This document shows, in pieces, positions 54,902-63,535 of a stretch of DNA of 64,000 bases. The translations under genes and the position numbers were made by a program. Under the pieces are notes generated by a model. It had not been told where the DNA came from. It ran no database searches and saw nothing but the letters and a program-made list of their open reading frames with translations. Every line of letters starts with the position of its first letter. Positions within the stretch are counted from its first letter, which is position 1. This DNA is from Candidatus Hadersleviella danica (GTDB lineage: Bacteria > Chloroflexota > Anaerolineae > Promineifilales > Promineifilaceae). The stretch spans positions 62,001-126,000 of the forward strand of contig JADJSZ010000003.1 of assembly GCA_016711405.1 (NCBI GenBank), written 5' to 3'.

Positions 54902-57000
54902 ATGAAAGCGTTGCAATACCCTTTGGCGATTGCTTGTTTAGCGGCACTGCTCTTGGTGCTAACCACCGCCCTCCCCACCCCCACCGCCCATGCCACCGCT
55001 TCCGTGCCTGTTGGCCTCAGCCCAGCCGAGTGGACACAGATACAGAGCCAACTCCCCTCTTACGCCATCACCACATGGAGCCAGCAAGCCAAACTGACCG
55101 CCAGCGACGCGGCGGCCGAAGATCGCTTTGGCAATAGCGTGGCCGTCGCGGGGATACAGCCCTCATAGGCGCGTATGGAACCGATGATGGCGGCAGTTTT
55201 AGCGGCTCCGTCTACGTCTTCACCCGCACTGGCGGCGTATGGACTCAACAAGCTGAGCTAACCGCCAGCGACGCGGCGGCCGACCAATGGTTTGGCGCGG
55301 CCGTGGCCATGACCGATGACACGGCCGTCATTGGCGCATCTTTCGGCAATTCGGCTTATGTTTTCACCCGCACGGGGGGCGTGTGGAGCCAGCAAGCCAA
55401 ACTTGTGCCCAGCGATGGGGTCGTGGGTGATAACTTTGGCGTTGCCGTGGCCATCGTGGGCGATAGGGTCATTGTTGGCGCAAATCAGGACGATGACAAC
55501 GGCTTCAACAGCGGCTCCGCCTATGTGTTTACCCGCACAGCAGGCGTGTGGAGCGAGCAAACCAAGCTTATCGCCAGCGATGGCGTAATGCTGGCTAACT
55601 TTGGCCAGAGCGTGGGCTTGGCGGGAGACACGGCCGTCATTGGGGCTTATGGGGATGCCAGCGGCGGCTCAAACAGCGGCTCCGCCTATATTTTCACCCA
55701 TAGCGGGGGCGTGTGGACCCAGCAAGCCAAGCTCATGCCCAGCGATGGGGTCTTGGGGGACAGGTTTGGCTATGCGGTGGCCATTGCGGGGGATACCGTC
55801 GTCAGCGGCGCTTTCCGCAGTCATGCGCCAGCCAGTGATAGCGGCTCCGCCTATGTTTTTACCCGCACGGCGGGCGTGTGGACCCAGCAAGCCAAGCTGG
55901 TGGCCAGCGATGGGGCGGACAATCATCAATTTGGCATTGGCGTGGCTCTGGTGGGAGATACGGCCATCATTGGCGCCAATGGCGATAGTCCCGGCGGGCT
56001 GGCCAGTGGCAGTGCCTACATTTTTACGCGCAGTGGCGGCACATGGACTCAACAGGCCAAGCTCGTGGCCAGCGATGCCGAGCCACTTGACCAGCTGGGC
56101 ACGGCGCTGGCTCTCACGGGCGATACGGCCGTGGCGGGCGTACCGTTCAACGATGATGCAGGCAATTCCAGCGGTTCCGCCTATGTCTTTCGCATCTGCA
56201 TTGCCTCGGCCAACAGCGGTTTGTGGAGCAATCCCGCCACATGGCTCGGTGGGGTTGTGCCCAGCAACCCTGCTTCGGCCTGTATCGAAACGGGGCACAC
56301 TGTCACCTTAGACGGGAACACGGCCGTCAACAACGTGCGCATCAACCAAGGTGGCACGCTGGATTTGGCCAGCCACACCCTCTCGGCCGAAGGCAATGTC
56401 ATCAATGATGGCACACTCCGCCAAAGCCGTGTCGTCAACAACGGCGCGGTTCACTTTTTGCATATCCAGAACGCCGCTCAAACAGTTACTCAATATCGTG
56501 GGGTCTGGCTGGATGCTTCGCTAAACGGGGGGAACAATTTGGGCAACACCACGGTCACTGTCCGCGAACTCAACAGCGGCCAGTACTGCACCAACACGGC
56601 CGCCTCCTCCCCCGCCTACGCCCGTCGTTGCTTCGACATTACCCCCACCAACCAGCCCGCTACGGGGGTGATGGTGCGCTTGTACGGCCGAACGGCCGAT
56701 GAACTCAATGGCATTGATGAAATGTGGCTGACTGTTTACCGCAACCTCCCCGCAGGGAGCGATACATGGGTGGAGCAGTTTACCAATGTTAGCAGTGGCA
56801 ATGATGGCGGCGCATACAGCTTTGGCCAAGGGGAGGTCACGGGCTTTTCGCCCTTCTTGCTGGGGGAGGTGGATGTGATTCCCACGGCCGTGGCTCTCTC
56901 TGCTCTGGCTACCCATCAACCCGCACCTTTCCTTATGATAGGAACTGCTTTGTTACTTCTTTGGCTCACGAGTTTGCGCTGGCTGGCTCGGCCGCGTTAG
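54902..57000 (+). CDS. Secreted FG-GAP repeat protein (one frameshift)
   Basis: About 699 residues after joining two frames. Signal peptide MKALQYPLAIACLAALLLVL with PTAHA cleavage site. The first frame stops at 55168 (AVAGIQPS); one extra G in the GGGG run near 55149 restores AVAGDTALIGAYGTDDGG. Eight or so FG-GAP repeats of about 60 residues follow, each with W-x-Q-Q-A-K-L, D-x-F-G and SGSAYVFTR (integrin-like propeller). Then a WSNPATWLGGVVPSNPASAC beta domain and a C-terminal membrane anchor (FLMIGTALLLLWLTSLRWLA) with basic end. Likely a surface-anchored adhesion protein. A deleted paralogue lies just upstream. Confidence 0.82.
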
Positions 57001-57098
57001 CCATTGCCCATAGGCTGGGGTGTCGCGCATCTATGGACTAATCTCCTAATCTCCCAAATTTGCAGTCTCGGGTACAATCGGCGGAATTGGAGGCAATT

Positions 57099-57546
57099 AT
57101 GCTGATTATTATGCCAAAGGGGCCATTTTCCCAACATTATGTGGTGGTCAACCGCGAGGAGCAGGTGCTGGCCGAGCTACGGCCGTTGCGGATGCGCGAC
57201 AGTGCGGAGTTTGAGTTGCACGGCCGTGTTTACCGCTTGCACCACCCTGAACTCATGGCGGGGCCGCTGGTTCTGGAATCGGCCGAGGATTTTGGGCGAG
57301 GTGTTTAAGCCCACGCCCCTCTCGCGGTCGTTGCTTATCAGTTATGGGGGGCAAAACTATGAGTTGGAGCCAAAAGGGGTTGCTGGCCGTGCCGACCAAT
57401 TGCGCCACAATGGCCAACTCATCGGCGAGATTCACCCCCAAACGATTACCAGCCGCAACCTTGTGCTAGAAACCATCCCCGGCCTGCCCGAGGAGTTGCT
57501 CATTTGCCTTGCGTGGTTGGCTATCTTGCGCTTGGGGCATAAGTGA
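57099..57546 (+). CDS. Hypothetical protein, tubby C-terminal/LURP-like (frameshifted)
   Basis: ATG 57099 with GGAGG 6 nt upstream. MPKGPFSQHYVVVNREEQVL, LRMRDSAEFELHGRVYRLHH reads to 57308, and VFKPTPLSRSLLISYGGQNY, ELEPKGVAGRADQLRHNGQL to 57546 in the next frame. One T removed from the TTTT run at about 57290 joins them into about 149 residues. The strand-rich pattern with a short final helix resembles small LURP/tubby-like scaffold domains, but I cannot assign a function. It converges on the YoaK-like gene. Confidence 0.55.
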
Positions 57547-57547
57547 G

Positions 57548-57625
57548 TGGGAATTACGAAGTACGAAGTACGAAATTGCTCGAGGATATTGCTCGAGGGA
57601 TATCGTACTTCGTCCTTCGTCCTTT
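57548..57625. repeat. Mirrored TACGAAG heptamer array between convergent genes
   Basis: TTACGAAGTACGAAGTACGA is mirrored by TCGTACTTCGTCCTTCGTCC, with GCTCGAGGATATTGCTCGAG between. Like the arrays at 36176 and 48180 it separates convergent genes and forms a stem. Confidence 0.72.
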
Positions 57626-57631
57626 CTCCCT

Positions 57632-58312
57632 TTACTCCCCCACTTTTCCTCTCTGCCACTGGTGGTAGGCGATATAGGCAATGCCGCTGAGGGCCATGGC
57701 CACGGCCGAGAGCAAGAGGGCGTTGAAGCCCAAGTAATGAAAGGCGGGCACGGCCGTTCCCCCACCCACCAAAAATCCTGCCAAAAGCGAGAGCAACACC
57801 CACAACCGCCATGTCGGGAGGGGCTGGCGGTAGCGCAAAAACTGCCCCACCATAATGCCCAAATCAGTGACGATGCCTGTCATGTGGCTGGTGCGCACCA
57901 CTGCGCCGCTGTAGCTGGTGGCCATCCCATTTTGCAAGCCACAAGCCAAGGCCAACATGTATTCGGCGCGGCGCAACCCTTGCCCCAAAAAGTAGATGGC
58001 GGCAAACAGAGCCAGCGATTGGAGCAAGAGGGTGACACCATAGCGACGGCCGAAACGCAGGTGGCTATCCCCAATAATTAACCCCGAAAGCACCGAACCA
58101 AGAAAGAAAAAGAGGATGATGTTGCCCGTCTTGAACAACTCATCCCAATTGTTTTGGGCGGCGGCGATGCCCAGATTAGAAATTGTGCCCGTCAGGTGGC
58201 TGACTGCTTGGTGGAGCAAACTGAGGATGCCCAACGCATTGACAAACCCCGCATTGACCGCCAATAGAAAGCCGCCCCAGAGGACGAAGTTGAAGTGGGG
58301 GAATTTGGTCAT
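57632..58312 (-). CDS. DUF1275 (YoaK-like) membrane protein
   Basis: About 226 residues from ATG 58312. GGFLLAVNAGFVNALGILSL, SHLTGTISNLGIAAAQ, FFLGSVLSGLIIGDSHLRFG, ALACGLQNGMATSYSGAVVR and TSHMTGIVTDLGIMVGQ are the DUF1275 signatures (paired H-x-T-G-x-x-x-x-L-G motifs in helices). Six membrane helices. It may transport an unknown small molecule. The upstream in-frame extension to 58423 is encoded by GGAGCAG and CTGAGTG repeats. Confidence 0.85.
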   Translation of the reverse strand: MTKFPHFNFVLWGGFLLAVNAGFVNALGILSLLHQAVSHLTGTISNLGIAAAQNNWDELFKTGNIILFFFLGSVLSGLIIGDSHLRFGRRYGVTLLLQSLALFAAIYFLGQGLRRAEYMLALACGLQNGMATSYSGAVVRTSHMTGIVTDLGIMVGQFLRYRQPLPTWRLWVLLSLLAGFLVGGGTAVPAFHYLGFNALLLSAVAMALSGIAYIAYHQWQRGKVGE

Positions 58313-58314
58313 GG

Positions 58315-58436
58315 GAGCGGGGGAGCAGCAGGGAAGCAGAGGAGCAGAGGGGCAGAGGAGAGTAAGTGATTGAAGGACTGAGAGACTGAGTGACTGAGCG
58401 GCTTTTAACTCAGCACTCAGCACTCAGCACTCTTTA
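58315..58436. repeat. Composite repeat patch (GGGGAGCAG plus CTGAGTG/CAGCACT)
   Basis: GGGGGAGCAGCAGGGAAGC and AGAGGAGCAGAGGGGCAGAG are followed by GACTGAGAGACTGAGTGACT and CTCAGCACTCAGCACTCAGC. The same G-rich-then-heptamer layout is found inside the ArnT-like and YfhO-like genes. Confidence 0.75.
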
Positions 58437-59216
58437 CTCCCCCCGTTCGGCCGAGGCGAGTTTGATGCACAGGGCGACGATTTCCATCGCTTGGATGACT
58501 TCGGCGACGGGCGGCCGTGTGGGGGCAAGGCGGATGTTGCGGTTGTGAGGATCACGGCCGTGGGGATACGTCGCCCCAGCGGGGGTGAGCGACACCCCAG
58601 CCTCGTTGGCTAGTTGCACCACTCGGTCGGCAATGGGCAAAGCGGTATCTAAGCTGATGAAGTAGCCACCTTGGGGGTTTGTCCAACTGGCCAAGCCTGT
58701 GCCGCCCAGTTCTTGGTCGAGCACCTCTTGCACGGCCGAAAACTTGGGCGCAATCAGCCGGGCATGGTCGGCCATCAGCCCCGCCAGCCCGCCGGGGTAG
58801 CTGGTAATGAACTTCCAGTGGCGGTATTGCTCCACTTTGTTGGGGCCAATCGTTTGCATCCCATACAATTTGCCCAAATAGGCCAAATTGGCCTCGCTGG
58901 TGGCCAAAAAGCCCACCCCACCGCTGGCAAAAGTAATTTTGGAGGTGGAGCCAAACAGATAAACGCGGTCGGGGTAGCCCGCCTCGGCGCATGCGGTGAG
59001 CAGGTTGAGCGGGGTGGCGGGGGTGTCGGTCAGGTGGTGGACGCAGTAGGCATCGTCGGCCAAGATGGTGAAATCGGGCGCGGCCGTTTTAAGATTGGCC
59101 AGCCGGCGCACGTTTTCATCCGAAATGGTGTCGCCCGTGGGGTTGCTGTAGGTGGGCACAAAGAAGATGCCCTTAATGCTGGGGTCACTGGCCGCCAAGG
59201 CTTCCACAGCATCCAT
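58434..59216 (-). CDS. PLP-dependent aminotransferase, C-terminal part
   Basis: MDAVEALAASDPSIKGIFFV, PTYSNPTGDTISDENVRRLA, FTILADDAYCVHHL (PLP-ring Asp) and YLFGSTSKITFASGGVGFLA (Schiff-base Lys) are the C-terminal two thirds of a class I/II aminotransferase of the MocR/aspartate type found in actinobacteria and others. It continues the next entry; the frames meet near 59217-59230 around CACGGGGGTGAACGATGG, where one base is missing. It would transfer an amino group between amino acids and 2-oxo acids. Confidence 0.86.
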   Translation of the reverse strand: MDAVEALAASDPSIKGIFFVPTYSNPTGDTISDENVRRLANLKTAAPDFTILADDAYCVHHLTDTPATPLNLLTACAEAGYPDRVYLFGSTSKITFASGGVGFLATSEANLAYLGKLYGMQTIGPNKVEQYRHWKFITSYPGGLAGLMADHARLIAPKFSAVQEVLDQELGGTGLASWTNPQGGYFISLDTALPIADRVVQLANEAGVSLTPAGATYPHGRDPHNRNIRLAPTRPPVAEVIQAMEIVALCIKLASAERGE

Positions 59217-59677
59217 CGTTCACCCCCGTGGGGGGTCATGTCCACAGGAACCATCTCGTAGCCGATGGCCTCTAGCAAGCTGAAATGGCGGTCGTAGCCG
59301 GGAATGGTGACGATGATTTTGGGGGATTGTTCGCTCCACGGCCGTTCACTGCCCTTCAACCCGCGCACCATGCCCCACATCAGCACCATGCTCATCAGTT
59401 CCAAGCTGGCGTTGTTGCCGACCAGCATTTGGCTGGGCTTGGCTCCCAGCACTTGGGCGAATAGCTCTCGCGCTTCGGGCAGGCCAAAGATGCCGCCGGG
59501 GTAGTTGCGAATGTCTATGCCGCTGGGGGTGGTCGTGTCGTGCTCGCCCAAAATGGTGAGCAGTTTGTTGGAAAGGTCGAAATCGGCGTTGCTGGGTTGC
59601 CCCCGTTGCATGTTCAGTTTAAGGCCGAGCGCTTGCACGGCCGCGTAGCGTTCACGAAGTTCTGTCAGATTGCTCAT
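59217..59677 (-). CDS. PLP-dependent aminotransferase, N-terminal part
   Basis: MSNLTELRERYAAVQALGLK, LNMQRGQPSNADFDLSNKLL, GIDIRNYPGGIFGLPEARELF, VGNNASLELMSMVLMWG and IIVTIPGYDRHFSLLEAIGY, VPVDMTPHG. This is the start of the enzyme, including the substrate-binding NYPGG loop. The open frame ends at 59030 after the shift. With the previous entry it makes about 413 residues. ATG at 59677. Confidence 0.86.
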
Positions 59678-59813
59678 AATTGGTTATTCGTTATTCGTTA
59701 GTGGTTATTGGGCGGAAGGCCAGCGAGCAGTTTACCAAATTCGGCCGTGGGTTGCACTTTGTCAAGATAGCTGATTTTAGCAGGCGGCCGTTGGGCAATT
59801 GCGCTTAAACACA

Positions 59814-59845
59814 CAAAAAAGCGCCCAGAGGATTGCTCTGGGCGC
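59814..59845 (-). terminator. Intrinsic terminator of the phosphotransferase gene
   Basis: On the minus strand GCGCCCAGAG-CAATC-CTCTGGGCGC is followed by a T6 run (59815-59820). It lies 35 bp after the stop of the gene at 59880. Confidence 0.85.
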
Positions 59846-59879
59846 ACCAACCACTAGCTACTAACTACTAGCCACTGCC

Positions 59880-60848
59880 CTACTCTTCTCGATTGGCGGA
59901 GGCGATAAAGGTGTGCCCCGCAAAACCGCCACTCATGGCAAACGTGCCCGTCAGCCACACCCGGCGCAAGGTCATAAATGATTCGATGGATTCGTGTTCC
60001 TCGGGGGCCAACGGCCGCACCGAGAAATAGCCCGCAAAAAAGGATTCAGATAGCTCGACGGGGCGGTTGAGCAGTTCGGTGTTCAGCAAAAAGACGGCGA
60101 TGTCGTAGGCGAACCAGCCGTAGCCACACAGGTCAAAGTTGATGAAGCTCAACTCTTGCCGTTGGTTGACAAAGGTGTTGGCAGTGTGGAAATCACCGCC
60201 GATGGTTCCCCACACTTCGGGGGCTTTGTCGTTGCCCAGCAAGGACAAAATCTGTTCCCGCGCATCATCGGCCGAGGCCATGAGCAAATCGAAATCGGCC
60301 GCGCGTTTGTCGCTCCAATTGCGCTTCACCCGTTCCACCGAGCGGTCTATCAACTGCTCAAAATCCCACGGTTGGCGCAGATAATCGGTGTTAAAGTCGG
60401 CCGAATCGAGGTGAATTTCGGCCATAGCCTGCCCCATGCGAAAATAAAGCCCCGCTTGGTTGATGGGCATTTCGGTGCCTTCGACATAGCTGAACATGCC
60501 GTAATAGCGTGGCCCTTCGGGGGCATCAATCAGCCCGATATAGCCGCCATCGGTGCGGGCAATGGGGTGGGCGACGCGATGGCCACGGCCGTGCAAATAG
60601 TTCAACCATGCCATCTCGTACTCATAATCATCACGGGTGCGGTGTAAATCACGGCCGAGTTGGTAAACCCGCGCCACATAACTCTTCTGGCCATCCACGC
60701 GCACTTGGTAATGGTCATTGTCCTGCGAACGAAGCATTTTGGTGAAGAGCTTGCACGTGGCATCGCCACCCAAGTCGTACTCTTCCATTAGTAATTCGGC
60801 TAAAGATTCGGCGGCCACAAAAGACCGTTCAATGCGTACTTGTTTCAT
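59880..60848 (-). CDS. APH-family phosphotransferase (homoserine-kinase-II-like)
   Basis: 322 residues. The kinase-like fold shows QVRVDGQKSYVARVYQLGRD (ATP-site Lys region), YEYEMAWLNYLHGRGHRVAH, the catalytic stretch GTIGGDFHTANTFVNQRQEL and the metal-binding SFINFDLCGYGWFAYDIAVF. The usual H-G-D before the catalytic Asp is G-G-D here, a common variant in this family. It phosphorylates a small hydroxylated substrate that cannot be predicted. ATG at 60848 and its own terminator show a single-gene unit. Confidence 0.83.
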   Translation of the reverse strand: MKQVRIERSFVAAESLAELLMEEYDLGGDATCKLFTKMLRSQDNDHYQVRVDGQKSYVARVYQLGRDLHRTRDDYEYEMAWLNYLHGRGHRVAHPIARTDGGYIGLIDAPEGPRYYGMFSYVEGTEMPINQAGLYFRMGQAMAEIHLDSADFNTDYLRQPWDFEQLIDRSVERVKRNWSDKRAADFDLLMASADDAREQILSLLGNDKAPEVWGTIGGDFHTANTFVNQRQELSFINFDLCGYGWFAYDIAVFLLNTELLNRPVELSESFFAGYFSVRPLAPEEHESIESFMTLRRVWLTGTFAMSGGFAGHTFIASANREE

Positions 60849-60980
60849 AATCCACCTGTGTGAAGATAGAGGAGAGAGAAGAGGGAAGAGAGAAGAGTGG
60901 CCAGTCTTAACTTTTCACTTTTTGCTTCTCAATTTTACTGGAACACATGAGGTTTGCCTCATAGGAACTATCTCTACACT

Positions 60981-62003
60981 CTATCTCAGCTTGGCAAATT
61001 CGGCAATGGAAGTGCGCCAGCCATCGTCGTTTTGGCCGGGGATGAAGGGCATGTAATAGCTCAGGCGGTCGAGAAGGTTGCCGTAGCGTTCGTGGATGAG
61101 GTGGGGAAGTTGCGCCCATGTGCCTGTCAGGGCCATTTCGGCCAGCATTTCATCGCTGATAACGGCCGGCATCGCGCCCCATTCCCCCCGCCGCGCCATT
61201 TTGCTCAGGGTAAAGGCAGTTTCCGTCCAGCCGTGCATCTCGGCCACCACCCGATAAGCGGGGGTGCTGAGGTAGAACGAAATTTGCTGGCGTACAAATT
61301 GCTCGTGTTCGGCCGCAGGGCGCACATCATCGGTGGGAATGACAAAGATGCCTGTGTTGAGGGTTAGGTCGGCGCGAGTACGGCCGCTGGTGGCCAACCC
61401 CGCCTCAATGTGGGGCAAAGCAAATTCGCGTAGGTAGCGAGTGGTGTGCAGGGCGTGTAGGTGAACGCCATCGGCCGCTTTGCCCGCCAAGGCGAGCATC
61501 ATCTCATTTACGGCCGAGATGTAGATGGGCGGCCGGGCAAACCCGAGCGGCCCCGTGCTAAAAAACGGGGTCATCAAATCGAGTTGGAAGAACTCCCCTT
61601 CGTATTTGAGCGGCGTGCCCTGCTCCCAACAATCCCAAATGGCGTGAATCGCTTCGATGGTTTCGCGTAGTTTCTGGACGGGTTTGGCCCACGCCACCCC
61701 GAGGCGGCGTTCGTTATGAGCCTTCACTTGGGTTCCCAGCCCCAACACAAAACGGCCGCCGCTGTACCGCGCCAAATCCCACGCCAAATGGGCCAAAATG
61801 GTGGGGGTGCGCGGAAAGGCCACGGCGATGGCCGTGCCCAAGGTGACGCGCTGGCTGTGTTCGGCCGCGATGGCCAAGGGCAAAAAGGGGTCACTGCGCG
61901 TCTCGGAAGTCCAAACGCCATCAAAACCGATGGCCTCGGCCGCCTGTGTAAAAGCGGCCATATCGCCTAAGTTGGGAAAGAGGAGGGAGGTGTCGAATTT
62001 CAT
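60981..62003 (-). CDS. F420-dependent LLM-class oxidoreductase (TIGR03617-like)
   Basis: 340 residues. MKFDTSLLFPNLGDMAAFTQ, AAEAIGFDGVWTSETRSDPF, GTAIAVAFPRTPTILAHLAW and DLARYSGGRFVLGLGTQVKA, HNERRLGVAW are the bacterial-luciferase-like TIM-barrel pattern of coenzyme F420-dependent oxidoreductases. PPIYISAVNEMMLALAGKAA and VHLHALHTTRYLREFALPHI complete the barrel. F420 use is inferred from family; no F420 biosynthesis gene is in the window. It probably reduces or oxidises a secondary metabolite or xenobiotic. Confidence 0.9.
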   Translation of the reverse strand: MKFDTSLLFPNLGDMAAFTQAAEAIGFDGVWTSETRSDPFLPLAIAAEHSQRVTLGTAIAVAFPRTPTILAHLAWDLARYSGGRFVLGLGTQVKAHNERRLGVAWAKPVQKLRETIEAIHAIWDCWEQGTPLKYEGEFFQLDLMTPFFSTGPLGFARPPIYISAVNEMMLALAGKAADGVHLHALHTTRYLREFALPHIEAGLATSGRTRADLTLNTGIFVIPTDDVRPAAEHEQFVRQQISFYLSTPAYRVVAEMHGWTETAFTLSKMARRGEWGAMPAVISDEMLAEMALTGTWAQLPHLIHERYGNLLDRLSYYMPFIPGQNDDGWRTSIAEFAKLR

Positions 62004-62004
62004 G

Positions 62005-62100
62005 GAATGCGGAATGGGGAATGGGGAATGCGGAATGAAAGCTGACTAGCTGACCTGCTGACTAGCTGACCTGCTGACTAGCTTCTCACTTTCTTCCCAC
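62005..62100. repeat. Heptamer arrays (GGAATGC then GTCAGC types)
   Basis: GGAATGCGGAATGGGGAATG units (62004-62040) are followed by CTGACTAGCTGACCTGCTG units (62041-62080). The latter encode the last 11 residues and stop of the SDR gene. Confidence 0.72.
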
Positions 62101-62900
62101 AAGCGGCGGGCGAGGGCTTCGTCGTAGGCGAGGTCGGAGGCGCGTTTGGGTTGGTTGTCGTCGAAGTATTGGCCTGTGGTGGTGACCAGTTCGGGGGCGG
62201 TGGCGAGGTGGATGGAGGTTTCGGCGCCTTTGGCTTCGGAGCGGAGGAACGGCCGTACAAGGCGTATGATGAGCGACAGCCCACGATTGTTGCGGCCGAA
62301 TTGCGTCCCGACCACGCCGGGATGCAGGGAGTTGGCCGTTACACCTGTGCCAGCCAGTCGCCGTGCCAATTCATTGGTGAAGAGCACATTGGCCAGTTTC
62401 GATTGGGCATACGCCTTGAAGGCGGCATACCCTTGGCGCAATTGCAAATCATCAAAATTGATTTGGCCACTGTAGTGCGCCCCCGAAGCGACGTTGATGA
62501 TGCGGGCGGGGGCACTGGCCAGCAAAAGGGGAAGCAGTTCTTGGGTGAGCAAGAAATAGCCAAGATGGTTGAGGGCAAAGGTCAGTTCTAGCCCATCGGC
62601 CGATTCTTGGCGGGTGGTGAAGATGGCTCCTGCGTTGTTGACCAACACATCGAGCCGGCTGTAGCGTTGCTTGAATTCGGCCGCAACTCGCCGAATTTCG
62701 GCCTGTACGGATAAATCGGCCAAGAGCAAATCCACTTGCTGGTTGCCGCTTTGGGCGATGATTTCTTGTTGTGCCGCACGGCCGCGCTTCGCACTGCGGC
62801 AAATCATGACGACATGCGCCCCTTTTTGGGCTAATCCAAGGGCGGTGGCACGGCCGATGCCCGCGTTTGCGCCTGTGACGAGACAAAGTTTGTTGTTCAT
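62046..62900 (-). CDS. Short-chain dehydrogenase/reductase (retinol-dehydrogenase-like)
   Basis: 284 residues. LCLVTGANAGIGRATALGLA (T-G-x3-G-x-G cofactor loop), LLLADLSVQAEIRRVAAEF, LDVLVNNAGAIFTTRQES, IINVASGAHYSGQINFDDLQ (catalytic Ser) and YAAFKAYAQSKLANVLFTNE (catalytic Tyr and Lys as Y-x3-K within the AYAQSK segment). HPGVVGTQFGRNN follows. It probably reduces a ketone or aldehyde with NADP(H). The tail KLVSRSASQQVS is encoded by a GTCAGC array and is not part of the fold. Confidence 0.92.
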   Translation of the reverse strand: MNNKLCLVTGANAGIGRATALGLAQKGAHVVMICRSAKRGRAAQQEIIAQSGNQQVDLLLADLSVQAEIRRVAAEFKQRYSRLDVLVNNAGAIFTTRQESADGLELTFALNHLGYFLLTQELLPLLLASAPARIINVASGAHYSGQINFDDLQLRQGYAAFKAYAQSKLANVLFTNELARRLAGTGVTANSLHPGVVGTQFGRNNRGLSLIIRLVRPFLRSEAKGAETSIHLATAPELVTTTGQYFDDNQPKRASDLAYDEALARRLWEESEKLVSRSASQQVS

Positions 62901-62976
62901 AGTGAGTAGTGGCTAGTGGCTAGTGGCTGGTGGTTAGTGTCTCCTCTGCCCCTCTGCACCCTCAGCTCCTCTGCCC

Positions 62977-63435
62977 CTACTCCTTTCCCACATATTGAAT
63001 CGTATCCCCAATGCGCACGGAGCCTGTGCGCAGAACGCGGGCGTAGGCACGCGCCCAGCCGGGTTCGAGGGTGGGGGAAACGCGGGGGAAGCGATTTTCT
63101 TTAAAAGCGGCTTGGATTTTGGAGCAGGGCACGGCGTAGTTGGTGATTTCCAGAATGACTTCCTCGCCGATTTGGAAGCGTGCGCCCGGTTGCACATCGC
63201 GCCAATCTAGCCCTGCCACGGTGAGGTTTTCGCCGATAGCGCCGGGGTAAATGGGATGGCCTTCGGCTTGCAGGGCGAGGATGAGGTCGAGCGAGTAGAG
63301 GCAGACGGCACGGTCGGGGCCGCCGTGGTGCTTCAGGTCGTTTTGGCGGTCGCCGACGAAACCCGTGGGGGTGAGTTCGGCCGTGGCCAGCGGCCGTTTG
63401 GGCACGCCTCCATCGGAAACTGATTTGGAAGACAT
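62977..63435 (-). CDS. MOSC-domain protein
   Basis: About 152 residues from ATG 63435 (MSSKSVSDGGVPKRPLATAE). GVPKRPLATAELTPTGFVGD, LKHHGGPDRAVCLYSLDLIL, PGAIGENLTVAGLDWRDVQP, GARFQIGEEVILEITNYAVP and the conserved Cys in AVPCSKIQAAFK are the MOSC/YiiM-like signature, a domain that carries sulfur from molybdenum-cofactor sulfurase and acts in N-hydroxylated base reduction. The in-frame extension to 63630 is not supported by a ribosome-binding site and overlaps the next gene. Confidence 0.86.
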   Translation of the reverse strand: MSSKSVSDGGVPKRPLATAELTPTGFVGDRQNDLKHHGGPDRAVCLYSLDLILALQAEGHPIYPGAIGENLTVAGLDWRDVQPGARFQIGEEVILEITNYAVPCSKIQAAFKENRFPRVSPTLEPGWARAYARVLRTGSVRIGDTIQYVGKE

Positions 63436-63535
63436 GGCGGCAAAAAAATGAGTTTCCTCGTCATTGGTTGGGGTAAATGGTGGCTTTGATTTGGAAGACC
63501 ACTGGGCTTGTAGCAAAAAATCATCATTGGAACAG

